From assembly GCA_963817405.1 (NCBI GenBank), contig CAWFNW010000001.1:434001-498000 (forward strand): a stretch of DNA of 64,000 nucleotides, written 5' to 3'. The translations under genes were made by a program, and so were the position numbers. How positions within the stretch are numbered: position 1 is the first letter of the stretch; the number at the start of each line of letters is the position of its first letter. Source of the stretch: CAWFNW01 sp963817405 (GTDB lineage: Bacteria > Actinomycetota > Coriobacteriia > Anaerosomatales > Anaerosomataceae). Under the pieces are notes generated by a model, which worked only from the letters and a program-made list of their open reading frames with translations, was not told the origin of the DNA and searched no databases. Shown one piece after another: positions 55,340-63,937 of this stretch.

Positions 55340-55943
55340 CACGCGGCGCCACCTCCGAGTCCCAGAAGTCAGCCAACGCGGCACGGAACGAGACTTCGGA
55401 ACTGTCGTTCTCGATGACATAGTCGGCGATATCGCGGCGTTGGGCGTCACTCACCTGGCAGGCCATGCGCTGCTCGGCTTCGTTTTCCGGCATACCGCGC
55501 GCGACGAGCCGATCCAGACGCGCATCCTCGTGCGTGGAGATGACGAGCACCACGTCCACGAGGTCCAGGAACTCGGGAGCCTCGGCCAAGAGCGGCACGT
55601 CGAGAACGACGACCCGAGGCGCGTTGTCCTGCAGCATGAGCGCGTCAAGTGCCCCGGCGACCGCAAAGTGCACTGCGGGGTGAACGATCGCGTCGAGGCG
55701 ACGCGCGTCCGCGGGTGAGGCGAACGCCGCCGCCGCAAGTGCCGCGTGCGAGATGCGACCGTCCGCACCGACGATCCCCGGGCCGAACTCCGCGACGACC
55801 AGGTCGAACACGGGCATCCCGGGCTCCAGCAGGCCTTTCGCGATCGCATCGAGGTCGAGTACGACCGCCCCGCGCGCGGCGAAGAGCGCCGAGGCCGTGG
55901 ACTTGCCGGATCCGATGCCGCCCGTGATTGCCAGCACGAACAT
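55332..55943 (-). CDS. coaE: Dephospho-CoA kinase
   Basis: 203 residues with P-loop GGIGSGKSTA at residues 8-17 and the conserved DLDAIAKGLLEPG and HPAVHFAV motifs. It phosphorylates dephospho-CoA in the last step of coenzyme A synthesis. The ATG at 55943 has AAGGAG seven bases upstream. It follows rpsA by 94 bp containing a hairpin. Confidence 0.96.
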   Translation of the reverse strand: MFVLAITGGIGSGKSTASALFAARGAVVLDLDAIAKGLLEPGMPVFDLVVAEFGPGIVGADGRISHAALAAAAFASPADARRLDAIVHPAVHFAVAGALDALMLQDNAPRVVVLDVPLLAEAPEFLDLVDVVLVISTHEDARLDRLVARGMPENEAEQRMACQVSDAQRRDIADYVIENDSSEVSFRAALADFWDSEVAPRVA

Positions 55944-55965
55944 GGTGTCGCTCCTTCGATGCTTC

Positions 55966-55999
55966 GGGGCCGGCACGCCCTTATCGGACGGCCGGCCCC
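55966..55999 (-). terminator. Hairpin between rpsA and coaE
   Basis: GGGGCCGGC (55966-55974) pairs with GCCGGCCCC (55991-55999), a 9-bp stem with a 16-nt loop, 38 nt beyond the rpsA stop. It has no T-run. It probably limits read-through from the highly expressed ribosomal gene into coaE. Confidence 0.6.
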
Positions 56000-56037
56000 G
56001 GTACTTTGCGTTCAGTTCAGCAGCGCCTGGCCGGCGG

Positions 56038-57603
56038 CTACTCCTGCTCCTCGGTTTCGGAAGCCTCTTGTGCCTCGTCGAGGGCGATCTCAGCCTCTGC
56101 TGCAGCCTCGACCGCTTCCTCGGCAGCGTCCTCAGCCTCTTCGGCTACCTCTTCGGCAACCTCGGCCTCGACCTCTGCCTCGAGCGCAGCGACCTCGGCG
56201 TCACTGGCGACCTCCGCGGCCTCTTCAGCAACGTCCTCTGCTGCTTCGACGGCAGCCTCGAGCTCCCCGACAGCCTCGGGCGTCTCTTCGACTGCAGGCT
56301 CCTCGACGACTTCCTCAGCCGCAGGCTCCTCGGTGACTTCCTCGGTCGCAGGCTCCTCGGCAGCCTCGGGGGCCTCCTCGACAGCCTCGGGCGTCTCTTC
56401 GACAGCCTCAGGGACTTCCTCGGCCTCGGCGGCCTCGGTCTCGACGCCTTCCGTAACCTCGTTCTCATCCTCGTCCTCGTCCGCGGGCACAGCGTCTTCG
56501 ATGCCGAGCTCCTCGTTCGCGGCGCGGAGCGAGAGCGAAATGCGGCGGCGCTCCAAGTCGATGTCCATGATCTTGATCTGGACTTCCTGGCCGACGGTCA
56601 AGACGTCCTCGGCCTTCTCCACGTGGCCCTTGGCCAACTCTGAGATGTGCACGAGACCCTCGACGCTGTCGCCGATCTCCACGAACGCGCCGAACGGGAC
56701 GATCTTGGTGACCTTACCGGTGACGATCGCGCCGATCTCGAAGCCCTTGACGAGCTGCTTCCACGGATCGTCCTGCGTCTGCTTCAGGCCGAGCGAGATA
56801 CGCTCGCGGTCAAGGTCGACGTCGAGGACCTGAACCTCGACCTTGTCGCCCACGGCGACGACCTCGGACGGATGGTTGACGTGGCTCCAGCTGAGCTCGG
56901 AGATGTGCACGAGACCGTCGATGCCGCCGAGGTCCACGAATGCGCCGAAGTCGACGATCGAGGACACGGCGCCGGGAAGGATCATGCCCTTCTTGAGCTT
57001 GCCGAGGATGTCTTGGCGCTCCTGCTTGCGGTCCTCTTCCAGCACCACGCGGCGCGAGAGGACGACGTTGTTGCGGTTGCGGTCCATCTCGATGACGCGG
57101 CACTCGAGCCGGTCGCCGAGGAACGACTGCAGGTCCTTCACGCGGCGGAGATCGACGAGCGACGCAGGCAGGAAGCCGCGAAGGCCGATGTCCAGGATGA
57201 GACCGCCCTTGACGACCTCGATGACTTCGCCCTCGACGTTCTCGCCCGAGGTGAACTTCTCTTCGACCTGGACCCAGGCGCGTTCGTACGCGGCGCGCTT
57301 CTTCGACAGGATGAGCCGGCCGTCCTTGTCCTCCTTCTGGAGAACCAGGGCCTCGATCACATCGCCGATCTGCACGAGCTCGCTCGGGTCCGCATCCTTG
57401 CGGATCGAGAGCTCTCGCACCGGGATGACGCCCTCGGACTTGTAGCCGATGTCGAGCAGGACCTCGTCCCGCTCTACCTGCACTACCGTACCGGTTACCA
57501 GGTCACCGTCGTCGAAGTCGGTGATCGTCCCGTCGATGAGGGCGTGCATCTCCTCATCGGTGTACTCGCGCGGGTCCTCAATGATGCTGTCGTTGTCTAC
57601 CAC
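56038..57603 (-). CDS. rpsA: 30S ribosomal protein S1 with long Glu/Ala-rich tail
   Basis: 521 residues. Four S1 RNA-binding domains are seen (about residues 30-105, 115-185, 200-275 and 285-360; for example GAFVDLGGIDGLVHISELSW and GAFVEIGDSVEGLVHISELA). The last 145 or so residues are almost only Glu, Ala, Val, Pro and Thr in repeats such as EETPEAVEE and EEPAAEEVVEEP, predicted disordered or coiled. S1 recruits mRNA to the 30S subunit. The tail is unusual and is discussed as a finding. It begins with GTG 57603; the 182-bp gap upstream contains no recognised gene. Confidence 0.93.
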   Translation of the reverse strand: MVDNDSIIEDPREYTDEEMHALIDGTITDFDDGDLVTGTVVQVERDEVLLDIGYKSEGVIPVRELSIRKDADPSELVQIGDVIEALVLQKEDKDGRLILSKKRAAYERAWVQVEEKFTSGENVEGEVIEVVKGGLILDIGLRGFLPASLVDLRRVKDLQSFLGDRLECRVIEMDRNRNNVVLSRRVVLEEDRKQERQDILGKLKKGMILPGAVSSIVDFGAFVDLGGIDGLVHISELSWSHVNHPSEVVAVGDKVEVQVLDVDLDRERISLGLKQTQDDPWKQLVKGFEIGAIVTGKVTKIVPFGAFVEIGDSVEGLVHISELAKGHVEKAEDVLTVGQEVQIKIMDIDLERRRISLSLRAANEELGIEDAVPADEDEDENEVTEGVETEAAEAEEVPEAVEETPEAVEEAPEAAEEPATEEVTEEPAAEEVVEEPAVEETPEAVGELEAAVEAAEDVAEEAAEVASDAEVAALEAEVEAEVAEEVAEEAEDAAEEAVEAAAEAEIALDEAQEASETEEQE

Positions 57604-57785
57604 TTGTGGTGGCCCCTTCCAGACGGGGCCCCGATGCCGCGTACTCGTCTCGGTCGACAGTTTTCCGTACGTTTCTCGGGGGCCTACATTTCAAGCCGCG
57701 CGCGGCCGCACGCAGCCCGAAGATGATACCACCGGGAGATGGCTGTGAACAGAGCAAACGCCCGGCGCCGTGGCGCGAACCTGGC

Positions 57786-58052
57786 CTAGCCCTCGTGGCG
57801 ATAGGCATCGCGCCGGTGACCGACGCGCACGACCCATACGACGAGCTGCACGTCCTCGACGGAATACACGATGCGGTAGTCGCCGACGCGAACGCGGTAG
57901 CGCTCGAGCGCTGAGAGCTTCTCGCACCCCACAGGTCGAGGATCGCCGGCGAGCGCGCCGATCCGCTCCATGATGCGCCGGCGGTCACGCGCAGGAATCG
58001 GATCGAGGTCCTTCAGCACCGAACGCTTCAGCAGGACCCTATAGCTTGCCAT
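57786..58052 (-). CDS. RelE/ParE-family toxin
   Basis: 88 residues with the RelE fold: N-terminal helix KRSVLKDLDPIPARDRRRIMERIGAL, the basic strand ALERYRVRVGDYRIVYSVED and C-terminal VVRVGHRRDAYR. RelE toxins cut mRNA on the ribosome. It overlaps the preceding antitoxin gene by 14 nt, so translation is coupled. Confidence 0.93.
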   Translation of the reverse strand: MASYRVLLKRSVLKDLDPIPARDRRRIMERIGALAGDPRPVGCEKLSALERYRVRVGDYRIVYSVEDVQLVVWVVRVGHRRDAYRHEG

Positions 58053-58269
58053 CGCGCTTCAGGTATTCGAGTGCGTCTTCATACCCGATGAGCGGCTCGC
58101 CCGCCCGCTCGGAGAACGCCCTGAGGTCTTCCTCGTCTTCAGCCAGAGCCGAGCGGACGGCCTCGTTGACGAGGTCGGACACAGATCGCTCTGTGGCTGC
58201 GGCCTTGAGACGCAGCGCCTGATGCAGTTCGGGCTCCAGGTAGATCGTCGAGCGGCGAGGTGGAGTCAT
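58039..58269 (-). CDS. Ribbon-helix-helix antitoxin
   Basis: 76 residues. An N-terminal RHH DNA-binding part (RRSTIYLEPELHQALRLKAAATERSVSDL, in pieces: a basic strand, then helices) is followed by an acidic toxin-binding tail (ALAEDEEDLRAFSERAG). It neutralises the RelE-type toxin encoded immediately downstream. ATG 58269 is chosen over 58293 because the RHH strand starts there. Three GACGTC palindromes 8 bp apart lie just upstream, the likely operator. Confidence 0.92.
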   Translation of the reverse strand: MTPPRRSTIYLEPELHQALRLKAAATERSVSDLVNEAVRSALAEDEEDLRAFSERAGEPLIGYEDALEYLKRDGKL

Positions 58270-58300
58270 GCAAATCGCCTCCGCACCATTCAAGCGTTAT

Positions 58301-58322
58301 GACGTCCCGACGTCAAGACGTC
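58301..58322. promoter_or_regulatory. Operator array GACGTC x3 with 8-bp period upstream of the antitoxin
   Basis: GACGTC occurs at 58301-58306, 58309-58314 and 58317-58322, each palindromic and separated by two bases. It lies 32-53 bp upstream of the antitoxin start, between it and the polA stop (58326). Tandem palindromes are the usual operators of RHH antitoxins. Confidence 0.75.
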
Positions 58323-58325
58323 CCA

Positions 58326-60980
58326 CTACTTCGCGGCGGCCCAGTTCGCCCCCGACGCCACGTTTACCTCAAGCGGCACCGAGAGCGTGACGACACCCGC
58401 CATCCCCTCGGATGCCATCGCAGCGAGCCGCCCGAGCTCCGCCGGCGGCGTCTCGAAGACGAGTTCGTCGTGGACCTGGAGCACCATGCGGCTCTCGTAG
58501 CCCTCCTCTTGCAGGCGGCGGTCCACCTCGACCATCGCGAGCTTCATGATGTCGGCCGCGGTGCCCTGCATGGGGTGGTTCATCGCGGTGCGCTCGCCGA
58601 ACGAACGCACGTTGTAGTTGGAGTTCCTGAGCTCCGGAATCGGCCGGCGCCGGCCGAACAGCGTCACCGCGTACCCGTCACGATGCGCCTGCGCCACGCG
58701 TTCGTCGAGACATCGCCTGACGCCCGGGTAGGCGGCGAAGTAGCGGTCGATCATCTCCTGCGCTTCGGCGTAGCCGATCTTGAGCGTGTCGCCGAGACCG
58801 TGCGCGCTCTGCCCGTAGACGATGCCGAAGTTGACGGCCTTCGCCCGGCGGCGCATCTCATGGGTCACGTCGGTGACCTCCACGCCGAAGACGCGCGACG
58901 CGGTCACGCCGTGGAAGTCGTGACCCGAGGTGAACGCCTCGATGAGGCCGGGGTCATCCGAGATGTGGGCGAGCACCCTAAGCTCGATCTGCGAGTAGTC
59001 CGCGCTCACCATGAGGTCGCCGGGGTTCGCCGGGACGAATGCCTGGCGGATGCGCTGGCCCAGCTGGGTCCTCACCGGGATGTTCTGCAGGTTGGGATTG
59101 CTGGACGAGAGGCGGCCCGTTGCGGCGACCGTCTGGTTGAACGTCGTGTGGAGCCGCCCGTCCTCCCCCACAAGCCGCGGCAGCGCTTCGATGTAGGTGG
59201 AACGCAGCTTCGTGAGCTCGCGGTACTCCACGATCTTCCCCGCGATCGGGTACGCGGCGGCGAGGTCGCGAAGGACCGATGCGTCCGTCGAGTAGCCGGT
59301 CTTCGTGCGCTTTCCCACCGGCAGCCCGAGCTTCTCGAAGAGCACCTCGCCGAGCTGCTTGGGTGAGTCGATGGTGAACTCAGTCCCCGCAAGCTCGAAG
59401 ATCTCCGCCGCAGTCGAGGCGATGCGCTCCGCGGTCTCGCCCGAAAGCGCGGTCAGCACCGAGCGATCGACCCCGACGCCGACCTCCTCCATCCGGACGA
59501 GGACCGGGATGAGCGGCATCTCGCAGCGCCGGAAGACATCGAGCGCGCCGGTCGCCTCAAGCTCGGCTTCCAGCTTCGGCGCGAGCTCCGCGATGGCGCG
59601 CGCGGCGCCTCCGGCGCCGGCGTCGTCCGGGAGTGCGCGGCCGAGGTGCTCGCCGACCACGGTGGCAAGGTCGTAGGACGAGCGGTTGGAGGCGAGCACG
59701 TAGGCGCCGACACCGCAGTCGAAGAGGCGCACAGGGTCAGCGCCGTCGGCGCCTCCCGCCGCGCGCTCCCGGACGGCGCCCGGCGGGCACGCGCCCTCGA
59801 GGAGCGACTTGAGGTCAGCGGCCGCCACGCGCGCGTGCCCGAGCAGCGCGCGCCATGCGGGCTCGGCGGCGTCGCCTGCGAGGACGGCGACCGTGCCGTC
59901 GACCGCCACGGCGACCTCGCGCTCGTCGACGAAGAGGCAGTCGCTGGCCGCGTCGCCCGGTGCGACGCCGATCCAGCCTGGTGGCGGGTCCTGCATGAGC
60001 GCTGCGACGTGCTCGAAGGCTGCAGCGCCCGTGAGTTCGCGCCACTGAGCGGCCCGAGGCGCCGCAGGCTCTTCATCACTCGCGGGCTCGCCGACGCAGT
60101 CGCGACGCCCTTTGAGCGCCATCACCCGCTCCACCATCGACGTGAACGCGAGCTCGGAGAGCGCAGTGACCGCCATGTCCGGATCGAAATCGCCAAAGCG
60201 CACGCTCGCAAGATCGATGTCCACGGGCACGTCGCAGCGGATGGTGGCCACCACCCGGCTGGCCCGCGCGGCGTCGGCGTGCTCGCGCAGGTTCTCACCC
60301 AGCTTCCCCTTGATCGCGTCCGCATGCTCCAACACCGCATCGAGGGTGCCGTACTCCTGGAGCAGCTTGGCGGCGGTCTTCTCGCCCACGCCCGCAACGC
60401 CGGGGATGTTGTCCGAGGTGTCGCCCTTGAGGCCCAGGAAGTCCGGCACCTGCTCGGGCGTGACGCCGTAGCGCTCGACGACAGCGTCGCGGTCGTAGAC
60501 GACGATGTCGGTGATGCCCTTCTTCGTGCTCACGACCTGGACGTCGTCGGTCACCAGCTGCAGCGCGTCCTTGTCGCCGGTCACGAGCAACACGTGGAGC
60601 CCCTCTGCCGTCCCCTGCCGAGCGAGCGTGCCCAAGACGTCGTCGCCCTCCCAGCCCTCGACCTCCACGATGGGCACGCCGAGCGCGCCGAGCAGCTCCT
60701 TCACCATCGGGAACTGCGACTTGAGGTCGCGCTCCGTCGGCGGTCGCTGGATCTTGTAGGCGGCGAGCGCATCAGTGCGAAACGCCGGCTTCCCCAGGTC
60801 GAAGGCGACGACGACACCCTCGGGCTTCAAGTCGGCCACCATCTTGAGGAGCATCGACACGAACCCGAAGACCGCGTTCGTCGGCCGCCCGTCGGGTGCC
60901 GTCATCGACGGCGGCAGCGCGTGGTACGCGCGGTGCAGGAGGCTGTTGCCGTCGATCACGGCGAGAGTGCGTTTGGACAT
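58326..60980 (-). CDS. polA: DNA polymerase I
   Basis: 884 residues. The N-terminal 5'-3' exonuclease (VIDGNSLLHRAYHALPP, GWEGDDVLGTLA, GLKGDTSDNIPGV) is intact. The middle 3'-5' exonuclease region lacks the DEDD metal residues, so proofreading is probably absent, as in many Gram-positives. The polymerase domain has DYSQIELRVLAHIS, RRAKAVNFGIVYG and the final VHDELVFE. The ATG at 60980 is preferred over the in-frame site at 61013. It is divergent from the methyltransferase gene. Confidence 0.97.
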   Translation of the reverse strand: MSKRTLAVIDGNSLLHRAYHALPPSMTAPDGRPTNAVFGFVSMLLKMVADLKPEGVVVAFDLGKPAFRTDALAAYKIQRPPTERDLKSQFPMVKELLGALGVPIVEVEGWEGDDVLGTLARQGTAEGLHVLLVTGDKDALQLVTDDVQVVSTKKGITDIVVYDRDAVVERYGVTPEQVPDFLGLKGDTSDNIPGVAGVGEKTAAKLLQEYGTLDAVLEHADAIKGKLGENLREHADAARASRVVATIRCDVPVDIDLASVRFGDFDPDMAVTALSELAFTSMVERVMALKGRRDCVGEPASDEEPAAPRAAQWRELTGAAAFEHVAALMQDPPPGWIGVAPGDAASDCLFVDEREVAVAVDGTVAVLAGDAAEPAWRALLGHARVAAADLKSLLEGACPPGAVRERAAGGADGADPVRLFDCGVGAYVLASNRSSYDLATVVGEHLGRALPDDAGAGGAARAIAELAPKLEAELEATGALDVFRRCEMPLIPVLVRMEEVGVGVDRSVLTALSGETAERIASTAAEIFELAGTEFTIDSPKQLGEVLFEKLGLPVGKRTKTGYSTDASVLRDLAAAYPIAGKIVEYRELTKLRSTYIEALPRLVGEDGRLHTTFNQTVAATGRLSSSNPNLQNIPVRTQLGQRIRQAFVPANPGDLMVSADYSQIELRVLAHISDDPGLIEAFTSGHDFHGVTASRVFGVEVTDVTHEMRRRAKAVNFGIVYGQSAHGLGDTLKIGYAEAQEMIDRYFAAYPGVRRCLDERVAQAHRDGYAVTLFGRRRPIPELRNSNYNVRSFGERTAMNHPMQGTAADIMKLAMVEVDRRLQEEGYESRMVLQVHDELVFETPPAELGRLAAMASEGMAGVVTLSVPLEVNVASGANWAAAK

Positions 60981-61051
60981 GAGGGACGGCCTTTCGGGTA
61001 CCTTCTGGCACAAGGTGATAACACGTTCCGATTCTACCCGAGGGGACCGAC

Positions 61052-61651
61052 GTGGGCTTCTTCAACTGGGCAGCGCCGCTCATCCGGCGCTACGGCGACC
61101 GTTTCACATCAGACGACGCTCGGCGCATCGCCGAGTGGCTGCAACCTGCGATACCCGAACACGGGGGCGCCGTGCTCGACGTCGGTGGTGGCGCGGGGCA
61201 GCTCGCGCTGCTGCTTGCCGGCGCGCTCCCCGCGCAGATGACGGTGCTCGACCCGACGCCGCAAATGCTCGACCACGTGCCGGGCGACGCGCGGATTCAC
61301 GCTGTGAGCGGCACCGCCGAGTCAATCCCGTTCGCCGACGACTCCTTCGACGCGCTCATCGTGACCGATGCGTTCCACCACTTCCGCGACCAGGCAGGCG
61401 CCGTCGCCGAGTTTGCCCGCGTCGTGCGTCCCGAGGGGCGCGTGCTGGTACTCGACCTCGACCCGAGCGGGGTCGCGATGCGGCTCATCGCTGTCGGCGA
61501 GCGGCTCCTCGGGGAGCCTGCGGCCTTCATGACGCCCGACCAGATGTGCGCGTTCATGGCAAGCCATGGCATCGAGGGCGAGTGCACGAAGGAGAGCGGC
61601 GTGAGCTACCGCTTCCTCGGAATCGTCAACAAGCAGAGCACTGCGGCTTAG
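61052..61651 (+). CDS. Class I SAM-dependent methyltransferase
   Basis: 199 residues. The SAM-binding motif I is VLDVGGGAGQLALLL at about residue 42, with the acidic VLDPTPQML strand and VTDAFHHFRDQ (motif IV region) after it, as in UbiE/Methyltransf_11. The substrate is unknown. It starts with GTG 61052 and its end overlaps the convergent regulator gene by 4 nt. Confidence 0.88.
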   Translation: MGFFNWAAPLIRRYGDRFTSDDARRIAEWLQPAIPEHGGAVLDVGGGAGQLALLLAGALPAQMTVLDPTPQMLDHVPGDARIHAVSGTAESIPFADDSFDALIVTDAFHHFRDQAGAVAEFARVVRPEGRVLVLDLDPSGVAMRLIAVGERLLGEPAAFMTPDQMCAFMASHGIEGECTKESGVSYRFLGIVNKQSTAA

Positions 61652-62319
61652 CTCCGCCAGAGGTAGCCCACGTTGCGCACGGTCTCGAGCCGCCGCGCAA
61701 TCTCCGGCCCGAGCTTCGAGCGCACCCGCCGCACGTGGACGTCGACCGTCCTCGCGCCGCCGAAGTAGTCGGTCCCCCACACTCGGCGGAGGAGCACCTC
61801 GCGCCCGTACACGCGGTTCGGGTGCGTGACGAGGAACTTGAAGAGCTCGTACTCCTGGAAGGTGAACTCGACCGGCTCGCCGGCGATCGCCACCTGGTAC
61901 GTAGCGACGTTAAGCGAAAGCGCGTCGATGCGGATGACGTCCTTGGGAGCCGCCTCCTCGCCCGGCCAGACGAGCGCGCGCAGGCGGGCCGCGAGCTCCG
62001 CCGGCGATGCCGTGCGCACCGCGAAGTCGCACCGGAAGGTGACGGGGAGCCGAAGTGCGGGGAGGGTCGCGGGCTCAACCAGGAGCAGGATCCGCAGCTC
62101 GACACCTTCGGCAGCGATCCGCTCGAGCATGCCGGTGACCGTCTCGGGGCTCCGTCCGACGTCGACCACAGCGCCGTCGAAACCGCCGTCCGCCAGTCGT
62201 GACCGTGCCTCATCGAGCGACACCGTGACGAGCTCGGCGTCGATCCCCGCAAGCGCGTCTCGGGCCCACGCCACGGCGTGAGCGTCATCGCATGCAAGCA
62301 GCACGTGCTTCATGTGCAT
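61648..62319 (-). CDS. OmpR-family orphan response regulator, GlnR-like
   Basis: 223 residues. The N-terminal receiver keeps D11/D12 and D53, but the conserved Lys region reads FAVRTASP and the Thr/Ser switch is absent, so phosphorylation is doubtful, as for actinobacterial GlnR. A winged-helix domain (residues 125-223) has EFTFQEYELFKFLVTHPNRV and RTVDVHVRRVRSKLG. It lies directly downstream of glnA on the same strand, and 11-bp-spaced GAAAC sites typical of GlnR are upstream of glnA. Assignment as a GlnR-type nitrogen regulator rests on this context. ATG 62313 is an equally possible start. Confidence 0.85.
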   Translation of the reverse strand: MHMKHVLLACDDAHAVAWARDALAGIDAELVTVSLDEARSRLADGGFDGAVVDVGRSPETVTGMLERIAAEGVELRILLLVEPATLPALRLPVTFRCDFAVRTASPAELAARLRALVWPGEEAAPKDVIRIDALSLNVATYQVAIAGEPVEFTFQEYELFKFLVTHPNRVYGREVLLRRVWGTDYFGGARTVDVHVRRVRSKLGPEIARRLETVRNVGYLWRS

Positions 62320-62351
62320 GATTCTACGCCGCTCCGCTCCGTGTATCCGAA

Positions 62352-62382
62352 GGCGCCGGACGGGGTGTCCCCGCCCGGCGCC
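62352..62382 (-). terminator. Two-step hairpin between glnA and the GlnR-like gene
   Basis: An outer stem GGCGCCGG/CCGGCGCC and an inner CGGGG/CCCCG with a TGT loop, separated by one unpaired base per side. It lies about 80 nt beyond the glnA stop. It lacks a T-run. Confidence 0.65.
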
Positions 62383-62462
62383 ATTGCCGTGCTTTCACGT
62401 GAAGCCGCTCTCATTTGCGAGCCGCACGACCCACTCACGTGTCTCTCGACACGGAAGCTTCG

Positions 62463-63800
62463 CTAGATAACTGACAGGTACCGGTCGAGCTCCCACTGCG
62501 AGACGTTCTTCAGGTAGTCGGCCCACTCGGCCTTCTTGTTCTCCACGTAGAACTCGTGGATGTGCTCGCCGAGGATCTCCTTCATGACCGCCGAGTGCTC
62601 GAAGCGCTCGATCGCTGCGCCGAGGTTCTCCGGGAGCGTCAGGATACCGGCCGCCTCCAACTCCTCCGGCGTCATCTCGAAGATGTCGTTCGTGGCCTCG
62701 GGCATAAGTTCCAGGCCCTCTTCGATGCCCTTGAGGCCGGCACCGAGCATGACTGCGAACGCGAGGTAGGGGTTGGCCGAGGGGTCCGGGCTGCGAAGCT
62801 CCACGCGCGTCGCGACTTCCTTGCCGGGCTTGTACATCGGCACGCGGACCATCGCTGAACGGTTGCGGCGCGCCCATGACACATAGACGGGGGCCTCGTA
62901 GCCGGGAACCAGGCGCTTGTACGAGTTCACGAGCGGGTTAGTGATGGCGCAGAACTCGGGCGCGTACTTCAGCAGACCGGCGATGTACTGCTTGCCGACG
63001 GTGGAGAGGTTGAAGCCCTGCGGGTCGTCGGCGTCGAAGAACGCGTTGCCGTCCTTGCTGAACAGCGACTGGTGCGTGTGCATGCCCGAACCGTTCTGGC
63101 CCTGGACAGGCTTCGGCATGAAGGTGGCGTACACGCCGTTCTGGTGCGCGACTTCCTTGACCACGAGGCGGTACGTCATAACGGCGTCGGCCATCGTGAG
63201 CGCGTCCTGGTAGCGGAGGTCGATCTCGTGCTGCGACGGCGCAACCTCGTGGTGCGAGTACTCGACCGGAATGCCCATCTTCTCGAGCGTGAGCACGGTC
63301 TCGCGGCGGAGGTCGCTCGCGACGTCGAGCGGGGTGAGGTCGAAGTAGCCGCCCTGGTCCAGGGGCTCCCGGCCCTTGTCGTCGGCGAAGTAGAAGAACT
63401 CCAGCTCGGGGCCGACGTACATCGTGTAGCCCATGCCCGCGGCCTTGTCGAGTATCCGCTTGAGCGCGTAGCGCGGGTCGCCCTCGAACGGCGCGCCGTC
63501 CGGCTTCACGATGTCGCAGAACATGCGCGCAACGCCGTTCTCGCCGGGCCGCCACGGGAGCACCTGGAAGGTGCCCGCATCCGGATAGGCGATCATGTCG
63601 GACTCCTGGATGCGGGTGAAGCCGTCGATGGAGGAGCCGTCGAAGCCCATGCCCTCCTCGAACGCGCCTTCGAGCTCACTGTCGGTGACGGCGAACGACT
63701 TGAGTACGCCGAGCACGTCGGTAAACCAGAAGCGCATGAAGCGGATACCGCGCTCCTCGACGGTGGTGAGCACATAGTCCCGATCGAACTCAGCGGCCAT
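62463..63800 (-). CDS. glnA: Glutamine synthetase, type I (alpha, short form)
   Basis: 445 residues, the length of GSI-alpha. Motifs are MGFDGSSIDGFTRIQESDM, GPELEFFYF, QHEIDLRYQDAL, NGSGMHTHQSLF and the ATP-binding VKEVAHQNGVYATFMPKP. The Tyr loop adenylylated in GSI-beta is not recognisable, so control is more likely by feedback or transcription. It makes glutamine from glutamate, ammonia and ATP. AAGGAGG lies about seven bases upstream of ATG 63800. Phased GAAAC elements are 62-99 bp upstream. Confidence 0.98.
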   Translation of the reverse strand: MAAEFDRDYVLTTVEERGIRFMRFWFTDVLGVLKSFAVTDSELEGAFEEGMGFDGSSIDGFTRIQESDMIAYPDAGTFQVLPWRPGENGVARMFCDIVKPDGAPFEGDPRYALKRILDKAAGMGYTMYVGPELEFFYFADDKGREPLDQGGYFDLTPLDVASDLRRETVLTLEKMGIPVEYSHHEVAPSQHEIDLRYQDALTMADAVMTYRLVVKEVAHQNGVYATFMPKPVQGQNGSGMHTHQSLFSKDGNAFFDADDPQGFNLSTVGKQYIAGLLKYAPEFCAITNPLVNSYKRLVPGYEAPVYVSWARRNRSAMVRVPMYKPGKEVATRVELRSPDPSANPYLAFAVMLGAGLKGIEEGLELMPEATNDIFEMTPEELEAAGILTLPENLGAAIERFEHSAVMKEILGEHIHEFYVENKKAEWADYLKNVSQWELDRYLSVI

Positions 63801-63861
63801 GTAGGTGCCTCCTTAATGGTCTTCGCCAGACTTCATGCGGGCGAGTTGACAACGTTTGGTG

Positions 63862-63899
63862 GTTTCCACGCTATCCGACACATGTTTCGTGCATGTTTC
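63862..63899 (-). promoter_or_regulatory. Phased GAAAC elements (GlnR-box-like) upstream of glnA
   Basis: On the minus strand GAAAC occurs at 63899-63895, 63888-63884 and 63866-63862. The starts are 11 and 22 bp apart, i.e. on one face of the helix. The first two form a direct repeat CGAAACATG. GlnR boxes in Streptomyces have alternating GTnAC and GAAAC half-sites separated by 6 bp, the same 11-bp period. Together with the neighbouring GlnR-like gene, this supports nitrogen-responsive control of glnA. Confidence 0.6.
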
Positions 63900-63937
63900 G
63901 GTTGTGAGTGCAGTGCAAGAAATCCGTCCCCGATCGC

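Noticed and set aside
56038..56480. CRISPR-like or satellite repeat in the GC-rich repeats at the end of rpsA
   Set aside because: The repeats are in frame, degenerate and explained by the Glu/Ala-rich protein tail; there are no spacers.
63910..63935. Sigma-54-like promoter upstream of glnA (GG...TTGCA on the minus strand)
   Set aside because: GG and GC are 11 rather than 10 bp apart and the -24 hexamer is poor.
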